Shown here in pieces: positions 1 through 6,630 of a stretch of 12,594 bases of DNA (its first letter is position 1; each line of letters begins with the position of its first letter). A program made the position numbers and the translations under genes. The notes beneath the pieces are model-generated. The model searched no databases. It was not told the origin of the DNA and saw only the letters and a list, made by a program, of their open reading frames with translations. The stretch is from Candidatus Omnitrophota bacterium. Lineage in GTDB: Bacteria > Omnitrophota > Gorgyraeia > Gygaellales > Profunditerraquicolaceae. Location: NCBI GenBank assembly GCA_029563245.1, contig JAKQSG010000112.1, forward strand, positions 1-12,594. Reading direction: 5' to 3'.

Positions 1-31
1 CGTTTTACTCTTTTCTATTTTTTTAATCTAC

Positions 32-59
32 TTGATTTTTTCGCCATTTGTGGTAAAAA
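32..59 (+). promoter_or_regulatory. Possible promoter of tRNA-Phe
   Basis: A TTGATT box at 32-37 is followed after 16 bases by TAAAAA at 54-59. This would start transcription about 25 bases before the tRNA. The -10 box is a poor match and the region is generally AT-rich, so the call is weak. Confidence 0.3.
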
Positions 60-90
60 GATTAAACAACGTTTAAGCTAAGTTTTTTTT

Positions 91-162
91 GCCGAGGTAG
101 CTCAGTGGTAGAGCGCGGCCCTGAAAAGGCCGGCGTGGGAAGTTCGATTCTTCTCCTCGGCA
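91..162 (+). tRNA. tRNA-Phe (anticodon GAA)
   Basis: A full cloverleaf can be folded by hand. The acceptor stem GCCGAGG pairs with CCTCGGC, the D stem is GCTC/GAGC, and the anticodon stem is CGGCC/GGCCG with loop CTGAAAA (anticodon GAA at 123-125). The variable loop has 5 bases, and the T arm is GGAAG-TTCGATT-CTTCT with one G-T pair. The discriminator is A at 162. CCA is not encoded (the next bases are CAT), so CCA must be added after transcription. A run of eight T lies directly before the gene. Confidence 0.97.
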
Positions 163-169
163 CATTATA

Positions 170-205
170 AATAGAGGGGGTTTAATAACCCCCTCTATTT
201 CTATC
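170..205 (+). terminator. Intrinsic terminator after tRNA-Phe
   Basis: AATAGAGGGGG (170-180) pairs perfectly over 11 bp with CCCCCTCTATT (189-199) around an 8-base loop. A T-rich stretch follows (TCTATCTTT). It begins 8 bases after the tRNA and most likely ends a single-gene tRNA transcript. Confidence 0.85.
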
Positions 206-240
206 TTTCAAAACTCCTACTATTCTTAAGATAGTAATGA

Positions 241-246
241 TATAAT
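241..246 (+). promoter_or_regulatory. Possible -10 box for the exported protein gene
   Basis: A perfect TATAAT lies at 241-246, but no good -35 box is found at the right distance (TACTAT at 218-223). If real, transcription would start near 253 and leave a leader of about 85 bases. That leader holds two small hairpins, GGC-AGTGA-GCC and GCCC-TTCA-GGGC. Confidence 0.4.
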
Positions 247-339
247 ATTTTAGCGGATTTTGATAATAAGGGCAGTGAGCCAGAGAATTAAAGCAGGCCC
301 TTCAGGGCGAGCAGGGGTATATAAAATAGGAGGATCCGG

Positions 340-699
340 ATGAATAAGAAAATATTGTTATTAGTTCTGATGGTTTTTAGCTGTCTATTTATTACTAATT
401 GTTTTACTTCCTCCTTTGCCTATCAGCAGGTTGAACTTGACCCTGGGTATTTAAACGGTAGGGTATCTTACGTGGATTTTGTAGGTTCAACTGTAACAAT
501 AAAATCTATCCAGCCAGATGGCGATAACGACGAGCTAACCCTCTCTATTACGCAGCACACAAAGATCAATAAGGATGACCTTATGCTCTCTATTTCAGAT
601 CTTAGGGAGGGGGATGAGGTTATGGTGCAGTATTATGATGACCCTATGTCATTTGCGCCTTTAAAAGCAGTCAGAATAAACATTAAGCCAGCTAATTAA
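340..699 (+). CDS. Small exported protein of unknown function
   Basis: This encodes 119 residues. The start is supported by AGGAGG about 7 bases upstream. Residues 1-28 form a signal peptide: two lysines, a hydrophobic core, then a likely signal peptidase I site after SSFA. A cysteine at 21 (FITNC) resembles a lipobox only weakly, because Asn precedes it. The mature part of about 90 residues has a short beta-strand pattern (G-R-V-S-Y-V-D, then V-G-S-T-V-T-I, then L-R-E-G-D-E-V-M-V-Q-Y). This recalls small OB-like or DUF5666-type secreted domains, in which a loop ending in 'L..GD.V.V.Y' is common. No catalytic residues are apparent. It lies alone between the tRNA-Phe terminator and a decayed reading frame. 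It is probably periplasmic; I cannot assign a function. Confidence 0.75.
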   Translation: MNKKILLLVLMVFSCLFITNCFTSSFAYQQVELDPGYLNGRVSYVDFVGSTVTIKSIQPDGDNDELTLSITQHTKINKDDLMLSISDLREGDEVMVQYYDDPMSFAPLKAVRINIKPAN

Positions 700-725
700 C
701 AAATTGTTATTTCAATCTCATTATA

Positions 726-929
726 GGCCGACTACGTGTGGGATTCCGACTGAAAGACTACGCTACCAGATTGTCGTAAGATAGCGAGAAAATCCGGGAT
801 TTAGAGAAGAGAATAGATTCTCAGGGCAGCCTAATAAAGGAGTATGGGGAGGAGCTGGAGGCAGTTAAAAAATAACTTAAGGGTATTTTAGGCGGAATGG
901 AAGAAATAAAAACGGGGCTAAAATATTGA
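726..929 (+). pseudogene. Decayed coiled-coil reading frame with two in-frame stops
   Basis: One frame reads protein-like through 726-929 but is cut by TAA at 777-779 and at 873-875, and it ends with TGA at 927-929. The middle segment (780-872) reads DSEKIRDLEKRI, then DSQGSLIKEYGEELEAVKK. Its hydrophobic residues fall on a 3-4 heptad spacing typical of a coiled coil. The flanks continue in similar style (FRLKDYATRLS before, LKGILGGMEEIKTGLK after). No ATG with a ribosome site starts the frame; a GTG occurs at 738. The frame is followed directly by a terminator. I infer a dead remnant of a small coiled-coil gene. A chance Glu/Lys-rich frame in A/G-rich DNA is the alternative. Confidence 0.4.
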
Positions 930-946
930 GTTCTAGCCCCCTTTTT
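914..946. terminator. Bidirectional intrinsic terminator
   Basis: GGGGCTA (914-920) pairs with TAGCCCC (934-940) around a 13-base loop. On the plus strand CTTTTT follows. On the minus strand GTTTTTATTTC follows. It can therefore stop both the remnant frame from the left and the cold-shock gene from the right, whose stop codon is 23 bases away. Confidence 0.8.
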
Positions 947-962
947 ATTACGTTACGTGAAT

Positions 963-1163
963 TTATATTTTTGTAACGTTGGTTGCCTGGTCGCCTTTAG
1001 GGCCTTGGGTAACCTCATATTCTACCCCTTGACCTTCCTCTAGGGTTTTATAGCCTTCACCAGATAGAGCGCTAAAATGGACAAATACGTCCTTTCCGTC
1101 TTCACCGGTAATAAAGCCATATCCCTTTTGGTTTGAGAACCACTTTACTTTACCTTTTGCCAT
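963..1163 (-). CDS. Cold-shock domain protein (CspA family)
   Basis: A 66-residue single cold-shock domain, the usual length for the family. It is a five-stranded OB-fold barrel that binds single-stranded RNA and DNA and acts as an RNA chaperone or antiterminator in the cytoplasm. Both RNA-binding motifs are intact: KGYGFI at 13-18 (RNP1) and VFVHF at 26-30 (RNP2), together with W8 and F9. The start has a very strong ribosome site, GGAGGAGGTGAG (plus 1173-1184). The gene is monocistronic, lying between its own promoter and the bidirectional terminator. The leader is about 118 bases long and includes a terminator-like hairpin. Which paralogue (CspA, B, C and so on) it is cannot be said. Confidence 0.97.
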   Translation of the reverse strand: MAKGKVKWFSNQKGYGFITGEDGKDVFVHFSALSGEGYKTLEEGQGVEYEVTQGPKGDQATNVTKI

Positions 1164-1187
1164 CTTTTACTTCTCACCTCCTCCAAT

Positions 1188-1230
1188 AAAAAAGCCGCAA
1201 AGCCCACTTTTAGTGGTATTAGCTTTACGG
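1188..1230 (-). promoter_or_regulatory. Terminator-like hairpin (attenuator) in the cold-shock leader
   Basis: Read on the minus strand, CCGTAAAGC (plus 1222-1230) pairs with GCTTTGCGG (plus 1195-1203) over 9 bp with one G-T pair. Above a 5-base bulge (TAATA), CCACT pairs with AGTGG around AAA. A C and six T (plus 1188-1193) follow at once, and the ribosome site begins only 3 bases later. This is the shape of an intrinsic terminator placed between promoter and gene. I infer transcription attenuation, possibly relieved by cold or by Csp protein itself, since CspA-family proteins are known antiterminators. Confidence 0.65.
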
Positions 1231-1288
1231 TTTGTTTGTTTCCTGTAAAAAAATCGTAACTTCTCCTTGCAACGTTAATAACATAAAT

Positions 1289-1316
1289 AGTTTAGCATTA
1301 TTTTTAGTTTTGTCAA
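1289..1316 (-). promoter_or_regulatory. Promoter of the cold-shock gene
   Basis: On the minus strand, a perfect TTGACA (plus 1311-1316) is followed by a 16-base spacer and TAAACT (plus 1289-1294, four of six matches). This predicts a start near 1282 and a leader of about 118 bases. Confidence 0.7.
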
Positions 1317-1325
1317 ATATTTTCT

Positions 1326-1354
1326 TAGACTAATCTTCCAAGGTTTGATATAAT
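1326..1354 (+). promoter_or_regulatory. Promoter of tRNA-Thr and the downstream operon
   Basis: TAGACT (1326-1331) is followed by a 17-base spacer and a perfect TATAAT (1349-1354). Transcription would start about 7 bases before the tRNA. It stands back to back with the cold-shock promoter; the two -35 boxes are 9 bases apart. No terminator is visible between this tRNA and the MFS gene. Confidence 0.65.
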
Positions 1355-1367
1355 TACTTATTCATAT

Positions 1368-1440
1368 GCCGATGTAGCTCAGTTGGTAGAGCAGGACTTT
1401 CGTAAAGTCAAGGTCGGTGGTTCGATTCCACTCATCGGCT
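1368..1440 (+). tRNA. tRNA-Thr (anticodon CGT)
   Basis: The acceptor stem is GCCGATG/CATCGGC, the D stem is GCTC/GAGC, the anticodon loop is TTCGTAA (CGT at 1401-1403), the variable loop is AGGTC, and the T arm is GGTGG-TTCGATT-CCACT. The discriminator is T at 1440. The outermost anticodon-stem pair (27-43) is a G-A mismatch; the other four pairs are regular. CCA is not encoded. The gene ends only 10 bases before the MFS start codon. Confidence 0.96.
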
Positions 1441-1450
1441 TTAGATTATA

Positions 1451-2707
1451 ATGTCTAAATTCCGCAAGGTATTAAAAAACCGCAATTTCTTTTTTCTTTG
1501 GCTGGGCCAGATTATCTCCCAGCTAGGGGACAGGCTGGGGCAGATGGCTTTAATCGCCCTTGTTTATTTAAGGTCTCCTGGTTCGACTATGGATATGGCC
1601 AAGATTCTCTCCTTTACCATAATCCCGGTATTCTTAATCGGACCGGTTGCCGGTGTTTATGTTGATAGATGGGATAGGCGAAGGACTATGTATATTTGTG
1701 ACCTGCTGAGAGCGGTTTTAATTTTTACAATACCTTTTTTCCTCTTTTATTATAAAAGCATTGTTCCTATATATATTATAATCTTCCTGGTTTTTTCTAT
1801 CGGCAGGTTTTTTGTCCCCGCCAAGCTCTCTATAATTCCGGACTTAGTTGATAAGAAGGATTTATTAATTGCTAACTCGCTGGTAAATGTCACCGGTATG
1901 CTCGCCGCCGTATTGGGATTTGGCATCAGCGGGGTATTGGTTGAATGGGTGGGGCCTAAAAGCGGGTTTTACCTCAATGCCTTAAGTTTTCTTATTTCCA
2001 GCCTGTTCATATTCCTTATATCCAAGAGATTCGGCTCGCAGAATATAGATTTTATGGAATTGAGCCGGGAGATAGTGGAGACGATAAGGAAGTCTGTGTT
2101 TCAGGAGATTAAAGAAGGGATTTTTTATTTTATACGTAAAAAGGATATCCGGGTTACCGCAAGCATAATGTTTATGCTCTGGTCGGCCCTGGGGGCGGTT
2201 TATGTCGTTATGATTGTATTCGTTCAGGATGTTTTAAAATCAGCTACTAAGGATTTAGGGCTTCTGGTTATGTTTCTGGGGATAGGCTTATTCACCGGTT
2301 CGGTTTTCTACGGACGTTTTGGACAGCGGTTAAGCCACTATAAGATTATATTTTCCTCGCTTGCGTTAAGCGGAATTATGCTTATTATTTTCACGCTTAC
2401 TATAAATCGATACCCTTGTTTTTTTACTGCCGCGTCTTTGGCATTTCTATTAGGTAATGCAATTTCTCCGATTATGATCGCTTCAAATACGATTATACAT
2501 AAGGCAAGCGATAATGAGATGATGGGAAAGGTATTCAGCTCGCTTGAAATTGTCATGCATTTAGGTTTTCTCCTGTTTATGTTTATAAGCAGCTTATTGG
2601 CGGAGAGATTCTCACATACCTCTATTCTTATTACCATAGGGTGTATATTTAGTATCGTGGGCATATCCAATATAATCATTAAGCGCAAGATTCCATGGTT
2701 AGATTAG
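1451..2707 (+). CDS. Major facilitator superfamily transporter (MFS_3-like, probable efflux)
   Basis: A 418-residue membrane protein with about 12 hydrophobic segments. The N-terminus (FRKVLKNRNFFFLWLGQ, then ISQLGDRLG) is typical of the EntS/MFS_3 branch of proton-driven exporters. The MFS signature loop between helices 2 and 3 is clear at residues 64-78 (GPVAGVYVDRWDRRR). The substrate cannot be deduced. The start is 10 bases after tRNA-Thr and has no Shine-Dalgarno sequence. The family-like N-terminus argues that ATG 1451 is nevertheless correct. The 3' end overlaps rnfC by 13 bases in another frame, which suggests one transcript and coupled translation. Its role beside Rnf is unclear; use of the ion gradient that Rnf builds is only a guess. 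Confidence 0.92.
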   Translation: MSKFRKVLKNRNFFFLWLGQIISQLGDRLGQMALIALVYLRSPGSTMDMAKILSFTIIPVFLIGPVAGVYVDRWDRRRTMYICDLLRAVLIFTIPFFLFYYKSIVPIYIIIFLVFSIGRFFVPAKLSIIPDLVDKKDLLIANSLVNVTGMLAAVLGFGISGVLVEWVGPKSGFYLNALSFLISSLFIFLISKRFGSQNIDFMELSREIVETIRKSVFQEIKEGIFYFIRKKDIRVTASIMFMLWSALGAVYVVMIVFVQDVLKSATKDLGLLVMFLGIGLFTGSVFYGRFGQRLSHYKIIFSSLALSGIMLIIFTLTINRYPCFFTAASLAFLLGNAISPIMIASNTIIHKASDNEMMGKVFSSLEIVMHLGFLLFMFISSLLAERFSHTSILITIGCIFSIVGISNIIIKRKIPWLD

Positions 2708-3960
2708 AAGATAATAAATTTTATACAGCAGATAAGCCCTTAGAGGCTTTGCCTCTGCCTGCCAAAGTTTATATACCTTTATCGCAGCATTTAGGAAAGC
2801 CATGTTTTCCTCTTGTAAAGGCAGGTGATTGTGTCTCTTTGGGCCAGAAGATAGGTTCTGCAGATGCCCATGTTTATTCTCTTGTGCATTCTTCTGTCTC
2901 AGGGAGGATTAAGGCAGTAACCGATTGGCCGCATCCAGTCTTAGGCAGGGCTAAGGTGGTTGTTATCGAAGCGGATGACAGCTGCGGCCCTCAGAGGATA
3001 GATTATTCCCTCCGGGAGGATGTTGATAAACTAACCCCGGAGAGCATAAAGAATATTATTTTCGATTCCGGAATTGTAGGAATGGGTGGTGCTAGCTTCC
3101 CCACGCATATAAAATTGAATCCTCCTAAACCGGTTGAGGCCTTGATTATAAACGGAGCCGAGTGTGAGCCCTACCTGACTGCTGATTACCGCTTGATGCT
3201 TGAAAAGACACAGGAAATTATTAAAGGTATCGAGTTGGTTGAGAAATGCTTGGGAGTAAAGAAAGTTTTTATCGCCATTGAAGACAATAAGCCGCAAGCT
3301 ATTAAGGCTTTTAGGCGTTTCAATTATAATGTATTTGTTTTAAGCTCGGCATACCCTCAGGGAGGGGAGAAGCAGTTGATTAAAAGCGTACTAAATAAAG
3401 AGGTGCCGCGCGGCAAGCTGCCTTTTGATCTGGGTGTAGTCGTGCATAATGTGGCAACGGTATTTGCAATATATCAGGCAGTTTATTTAAATAAGCCACT
3501 TTATGAGAGAATAGTTACAGTTACCGGTTCTATAGTAAATAAGCCGAAGAATTTATTAGTCCGTATAGGTACGCCGATAAAAGAGTTGATCGCATACTGT
3601 TCGCCGCTTAAAGAAGATCCGGCTAAGATTATTAGCGGCGGACCGATGATGGGCATTGCCCAATATAGCGATGAAGTTCCGGTTATTAAGTCTACTAACG
3701 GTATATTATTGCTGGGGAAGAAAGAAGCTGTCCCCTTACAGGAGGAATATTGTATCAGATGCGGAGCCTGCGTAAGGGAGTGCCCCGCAGGTCTATTGCC
3801 TTGTATGATAAATCTGGCTTCTGAAAGATCTATCTGGCAGGAGGCGATAAGCTACGGAGCTTTAGATTGTATAGAATGCGGAGTGTGTAGCTATGTTTGT
3901 CCTGCTAATCGTCGGTTGGTACAATCTATTAAAAGGGCTAAGCTGGAGGCGGTAAGATGA
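2695..3960 (+). CDS. rnfC: RnfC, NADH/iron-sulfur subunit of the Rnf complex
   Basis: A 421-residue peripheral subunit on the cytoplasmic face. It is known to exchange electrons with NAD(H) through bound FMN and pass them over [4Fe-4S] clusters. Seen here: the FMN/NADH-type fold with GMGGASFPTHIKL at 129-141 and NGAECEP at 153-159, then two ferredoxin motifs with C353/C356/C359/C363 and C392/C395/C398/C402. The start ATG lies inside the MFS gene; the same frame has a stop 13 bases upstream, so no longer form is possible. The N-terminus lacks the GGIHPP-like opening common in RnfC, starting at the following DKPLEALPLP segment. It also ends soon after the last cluster, without the Ala/Lys-rich tail of proteobacterial RnfC. 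It overlaps rnfG by ATGA. RnfC rather than NqrA, because of the ferredoxin motifs. Confidence 0.97.
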   Translation: MVRLEDNKFYTADKPLEALPLPAKVYIPLSQHLGKPCFPLVKAGDCVSLGQKIGSADAHVYSLVHSSVSGRIKAVTDWPHPVLGRAKVVVIEADDSCGPQRIDYSLREDVDKLTPESIKNIIFDSGIVGMGGASFPTHIKLNPPKPVEALIINGAECEPYLTADYRLMLEKTQEIIKGIELVEKCLGVKKVFIAIEDNKPQAIKAFRRFNYNVFVLSSAYPQGGEKQLIKSVLNKEVPRGKLPFDLGVVVHNVATVFAIYQAVYLNKPLYERIVTVTGSIVNKPKNLLVRIGTPIKELIAYCSPLKEDPAKIISGGPMMGIAQYSDEVPVIKSTNGILLLGKKEAVPLQEEYCIRCGACVRECPAGLLPCMINLASERSIWQEAISYGALDCIECGVCSYVCPANRRLVQSIKRAKLEAVR

Positions 3961-4475
3961 AGGAGACGCTGAGGTTTGGTTTTATATTAGGAATTATATG
4001 CATTGTGGCTGCAGGGTTACTTGCCGGTGTAGATATTCTAACAAAGCCAAAGATTCTTGCTCAGGAGAAGCTGGAGGAAGAATTAAGCTTAAGGGCTATT
4101 TTTCCTTCCGCGCATCATTTTGATGAAGTTAGGGACGGGGAGAAGGTAATTTATTATAAGATTTTTAGCAGTGACGGTAAGTTTATAGGTGTTGCCTTCA
4201 ATACTTCGGGGAAAGGGTACGCCGGAGAGATAAAAACACTGGTAGGGATGCTTAGTGATGGAAAGATCACCGCAATTAAGGTAACGTCTCAGAGTGAGAC
4301 CCCGGGGTTAGGTTCGCGTATTGCCGAAACAAATTTCACCGAACGATTTCAGGGGAAGAGCGATCTATCCGGGGTTGAGGCGATTACCGGGGCTACAATC
4401 TCCTCCCGAGCGGTTATTGATTCGGTAAAGAAGAAGGCAGAAGAGATAAGGTTGAGGGTAGAAAATGACAGATAG
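3957..4475 (+). CDS. rnfG: RnfG, covalent-FMN subunit of the Rnf complex
   Basis: This has 172 residues: one N-terminal transmembrane helix (about 7-25) and an extracytoplasmic FMN-binding domain. The covalent attachment motif TGAT is at 144-147, so T147 is the expected site where ApbE (flavin transferase) links FMN by a phosphodiester bond. The supporting segment SQSETPGLGSRI (111-122) is typical of RnfG/NqrC. Start: ATGA overlap with rnfC, with GGAGG at 3945-3949. It carries electrons in the membrane arm between the ferredoxin side and RnfD/E. An apbE gene is needed but is not in this window. The gene lies before rnfD, whereas the usual order is rnfC-D-G. Confidence 0.96.
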   Translation: MKETLRFGFILGIICIVAAGLLAGVDILTKPKILAQEKLEEELSLRAIFPSAHHFDEVRDGEKVIYYKIFSSDGKFIGVAFNTSGKGYAGEIKTLVGMLSDGKITAIKVTSQSETPGLGSRIAETNFTERFQGKSDLSGVEAITGATISSRAVIDSVKKKAEEIRLRVENDR

Positions 4476-5403
4476 CCTTTTAGTAAACACCTCTCCGCAT
4501 TTACATAAAAAAGAATCCGTAAAAAGGATTATGTGGCTGGTTACTTTGAGTTTAGTTCCTTGCGGCTTGGCGGGAATTTTTATCTTTGGTTTGGGGGCTT
4601 TATGGATTATTGTTTTAGCTATTTTGGCAGCCGTTATTACGGAATTTGTCCTGCAGGCGGCTACTAGAAGGAGAATTACTGTTTTTGACGGCAGTGCCGT
4701 ACTTACGGGTTTGCTCTTGGCTTATAATTTACCTGCGGATGTGCCTTTTTGGCTTCCCGTAGTGGGTGCAATCGTCTCTATTGCTATAGGCAAGCAGGTT
4801 TTCGGAGGGCTGGGGCAGAATATATTTAATCCTGCGTTAGTGGGCCGTGTATTCCTTATGGCTTCTTGGCCGAAATATATGACTACATTCGTAAGGCCTT
4901 TGAGCTATGACGCAGTAACTTCAGCTACTCCCTTAGCTGCATTAACCGAAGGCAAGGCTTTAGAGGGTATTTCATACCTGGATCTTTTTTTAGGAAACCG
5001 CCCGGGATGTATAGGCGAGGTATGCATACTCGCTTTATTAATCGGTGCGGCATTCCTTTTGTTAAGTAAATATATCTCTTGGCATATTCCCCTTTCTTAT
5101 ATATTTACTGTTGGGTTATTATCTTATGTATTTGGCGCAAAAACCTTATTTGCCGGAGATTGGTTTTCTCATATTTTATCCGGCGGGCTGATATTAGGCG
5201 CATTTTTCATGGCTACGGATTATGTGACCTCTCCCTTAACTTATAAGGGACAATTTGTATTTGGAATAGGGTGCGGGATAATAACTGTGGTGATAAGATT
5301 ATGGGGTGGATATCCTGAAGGGGTCTCTTATGCTATTCTTATTATGAATGCGGCAACTCCTATAATTGACAGGTATACGCGGCCTAGAATTTATGGTTCT
5401 TAG
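4465..5403 (+). CDS. rnfD: RnfD, membrane subunit with covalent FMN
   Basis: A 312-residue integral membrane protein with about 9-10 hydrophobic segments. The N-terminus (SPHLHKKESVKRIMW) is the family's usual cytoplasmic start. Conserved GGLGQNIFNPALVGR is at 114-128. The flavinylation motif VTSAT is at 151-155, predicting FMN on T155. RnfD/NqrB proteins form the ion-translocating core together with RnfA and RnfE. The ATG start follows GAGGG by 6 bases and overlaps rnfG by 11 bases, pointing to coupled translation. Length and motifs look intact. Whether Na+ or H+ is moved cannot be read from the sequence by eye. Confidence 0.97.
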   Translation: MTDSLLVNTSPHLHKKESVKRIMWLVTLSLVPCGLAGIFIFGLGALWIIVLAILAAVITEFVLQAATRRRITVFDGSAVLTGLLLAYNLPADVPFWLPVVGAIVSIAIGKQVFGGLGQNIFNPALVGRVFLMASWPKYMTTFVRPLSYDAVTSATPLAALTEGKALEGISYLDLFLGNRPGCIGEVCILALLIGAAFLLLSKYISWHIPLSYIFTVGLLSYVFGAKTLFAGDWFSHILSGGLILGAFFMATDYVTSPLTYKGQFVFGIGCGIITVVIRLWGGYPEGVSYAILIMNAATPIIDRYTRPRIYGS

Positions 5404-5414
5404 AGGATAATACT

Positions 5415-6008
5415 ATGAAGAGTCTTATAAAAGAATTCAGTAAAGGTATAACCGTACTTAACCCTACATTTGGGTTGATTTTAGGTTTATGCCCTACGCT
5501 TGCAATTTCCACTTCGTTATTTAATGCTATAGGAATGGGTGTGGCGGCGACATTTGTCCTGGTCTTTTCTAATTTAATAATTTCTGCCTTGCGTAATTTT
5601 ATACCCGCGAGGATACGACTTCCATCTTATATAGTTATTATTGCAACCTTTGTGACTATTTGTGAATTGGGGTTAAAGGCTTATCTGCCGGGCCTAAGTA
5701 AATCTTTAGGTATTTTTATACCCCTGATTGTAGTAAATTGTATTATTATGGCCCGCGCAGAGGCTTTTGCTTCTAGCAATCGTATCCTGCCTTCCATCTT
5801 TGATGGTTTAGGTATGGGTATTGGTTTTACTCTGGGCATTTCAATTATCGCCTTTATAAGAGAATTATTGGGTTCGGGAAGCATCGCCGGAATCGGGTTG
5901 TTAAAGAGCAATGAGTTTATCCTAGTGATGATTCTTTCCCCTGGGGCGTTGCTTACTATGGGGCTTTTAATAGCGCTAAGCAGGTTATTGGGTTTAACTA
6001 AAAGGTAA
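5415..6008 (+). CDS. rnfE: RnfE, integral membrane subunit
   Basis: This has 197 residues and about six transmembrane helices. The family motif NPTFGLILGLCPTLA is at 16-30, and a second half-helix motif is VVNCIIMARAEAFAS. The two cysteines C26 and C109 are those expected to supply half of the intramembrane [2Fe-2S] centre shared with RnfA (established for Rnf/Nqr). GAGG lies about 9 bases before the ATG. It is 11 bases after rnfD and 10 bases before rnfA. It is told apart from its homologue RnfA by the LNPTFG opening. Confidence 0.96.
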   Translation: MKSLIKEFSKGITVLNPTFGLILGLCPTLAISTSLFNAIGMGVAATFVLVFSNLIISALRNFIPARIRLPSYIVIIATFVTICELGLKAYLPGLSKSLGIFIPLIVVNCIIMARAEAFASSNRILPSIFDGLGMGIGFTLGISIIAFIRELLGSGSIAGIGLLKSNEFILVMILSPGALLTMGLLIALSRLLGLTKR

Positions 6009-6018
6009 CGGAGAATAA

Positions 6019-6627
6019 ATGGAGATAACCAGGATTATTTCAATAGCTATAAGCATGGTCTTTATTAATAACTTTATTCTCTCTAAATTCCTGGGGCTGT
6101 GCCCTTTTTTAGGGGTATCCCGTAGGACCCAAGCGGCTCTGTCAATGGGAATTGCAGTTATCTTTGTAATGGTTTTTTCCTCTTTGCTCACCTCATTAGT
6201 ATATGTATTTGTCCTGGTGCCTTTAGGTATAGTATATCTAAGAACAATATTTTTTATACTTATTATTGCCGCCTTTGTCCAGCTTATTGAGATGGTAATA
6301 CGCAAGAAGTCGCCCGCATTATATAAAGCACTAGGTATCTACCTTCCTCTTATTACTACCAACTGCGCTGTTTTAGGGGTGACCATATTGAATATCAATG
6401 AGTTCTTTGTCCCCGGGATCCCTGTTTATGCGGGTATTCTTTATTCAATCATCCAGGCCTTTTTTGGGGGCATAGGGTTTTGCGTAGCCCTACTTTTGAT
6501 GTCAGGTATTCGCGAGAGGCTTGAATTTACTGATACGCCGATAAGCATGAAAGGGATACCGGTTGCTTTTATTGTTGCATCAATTATGAGCCTTGCTTTT
6601 ATGGGCTTTAGCGGATTTAAATTCTAG
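6019..6627 (+). CDS. rnfA: RnfA, integral membrane subunit
   Basis: This has 202 residues and about six transmembrane helices with the inverted-repeat topology of the RnfA/NqrE family. The signature NNFILSKFLGLCPFLGVS is at 17-34, and TTNCAVLG is in the second half. C28 and C116 are the expected ligands of the [2Fe-2S] centre at the RnfA/RnfE interface. GGAG lies 5-6 bases before the ATG. It is followed after 3 bases by rnfB. It is homologous to RnfE of the same operon, the two forming a pseudo-symmetric pair. Confidence 0.96.
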   Translation: MEITRIISIAISMVFINNFILSKFLGLCPFLGVSRRTQAALSMGIAVIFVMVFSSLLTSLVYVFVLVPLGIVYLRTIFFILIIAAFVQLIEMVIRKKSPALYKALGIYLPLITTNCAVLGVTILNINEFFVPGIPVYAGILYSIIQAFFGGIGFCVALLLMSGIRERLEFTDTPISMKGIPVAFIVASIMSLAFMGFSGFKF

Positions 6628-6630
6628 ACT

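Noticed and set aside
843..890. Mini gene from ATG 843 (16 codons)
   Set aside because: The AGGAG lies too close to the ATG, and the product has no protein-like pattern; the other frame carries the coiled-coil signal.
1195..1250. Class I c-di-GMP riboswitch, because the csp leader reads AAACCGTAAAGCTA on the minus strand
   Set aside because: The second half of that motif (the GG-rich receptor and GGTAGC-type arm) is missing, and the segment is fully used in the terminator hairpin.
3031..3297. Antisense open frames inside rnfC, the MFS gene, rnfE, rnfA, rnfB, purN and eno, and plus-strand frames inside ftsH and the lipoprotein gene
   Set aside because: They lack ribosome sites and protein-like composition and mirror well-supported genes, so they are shadows.
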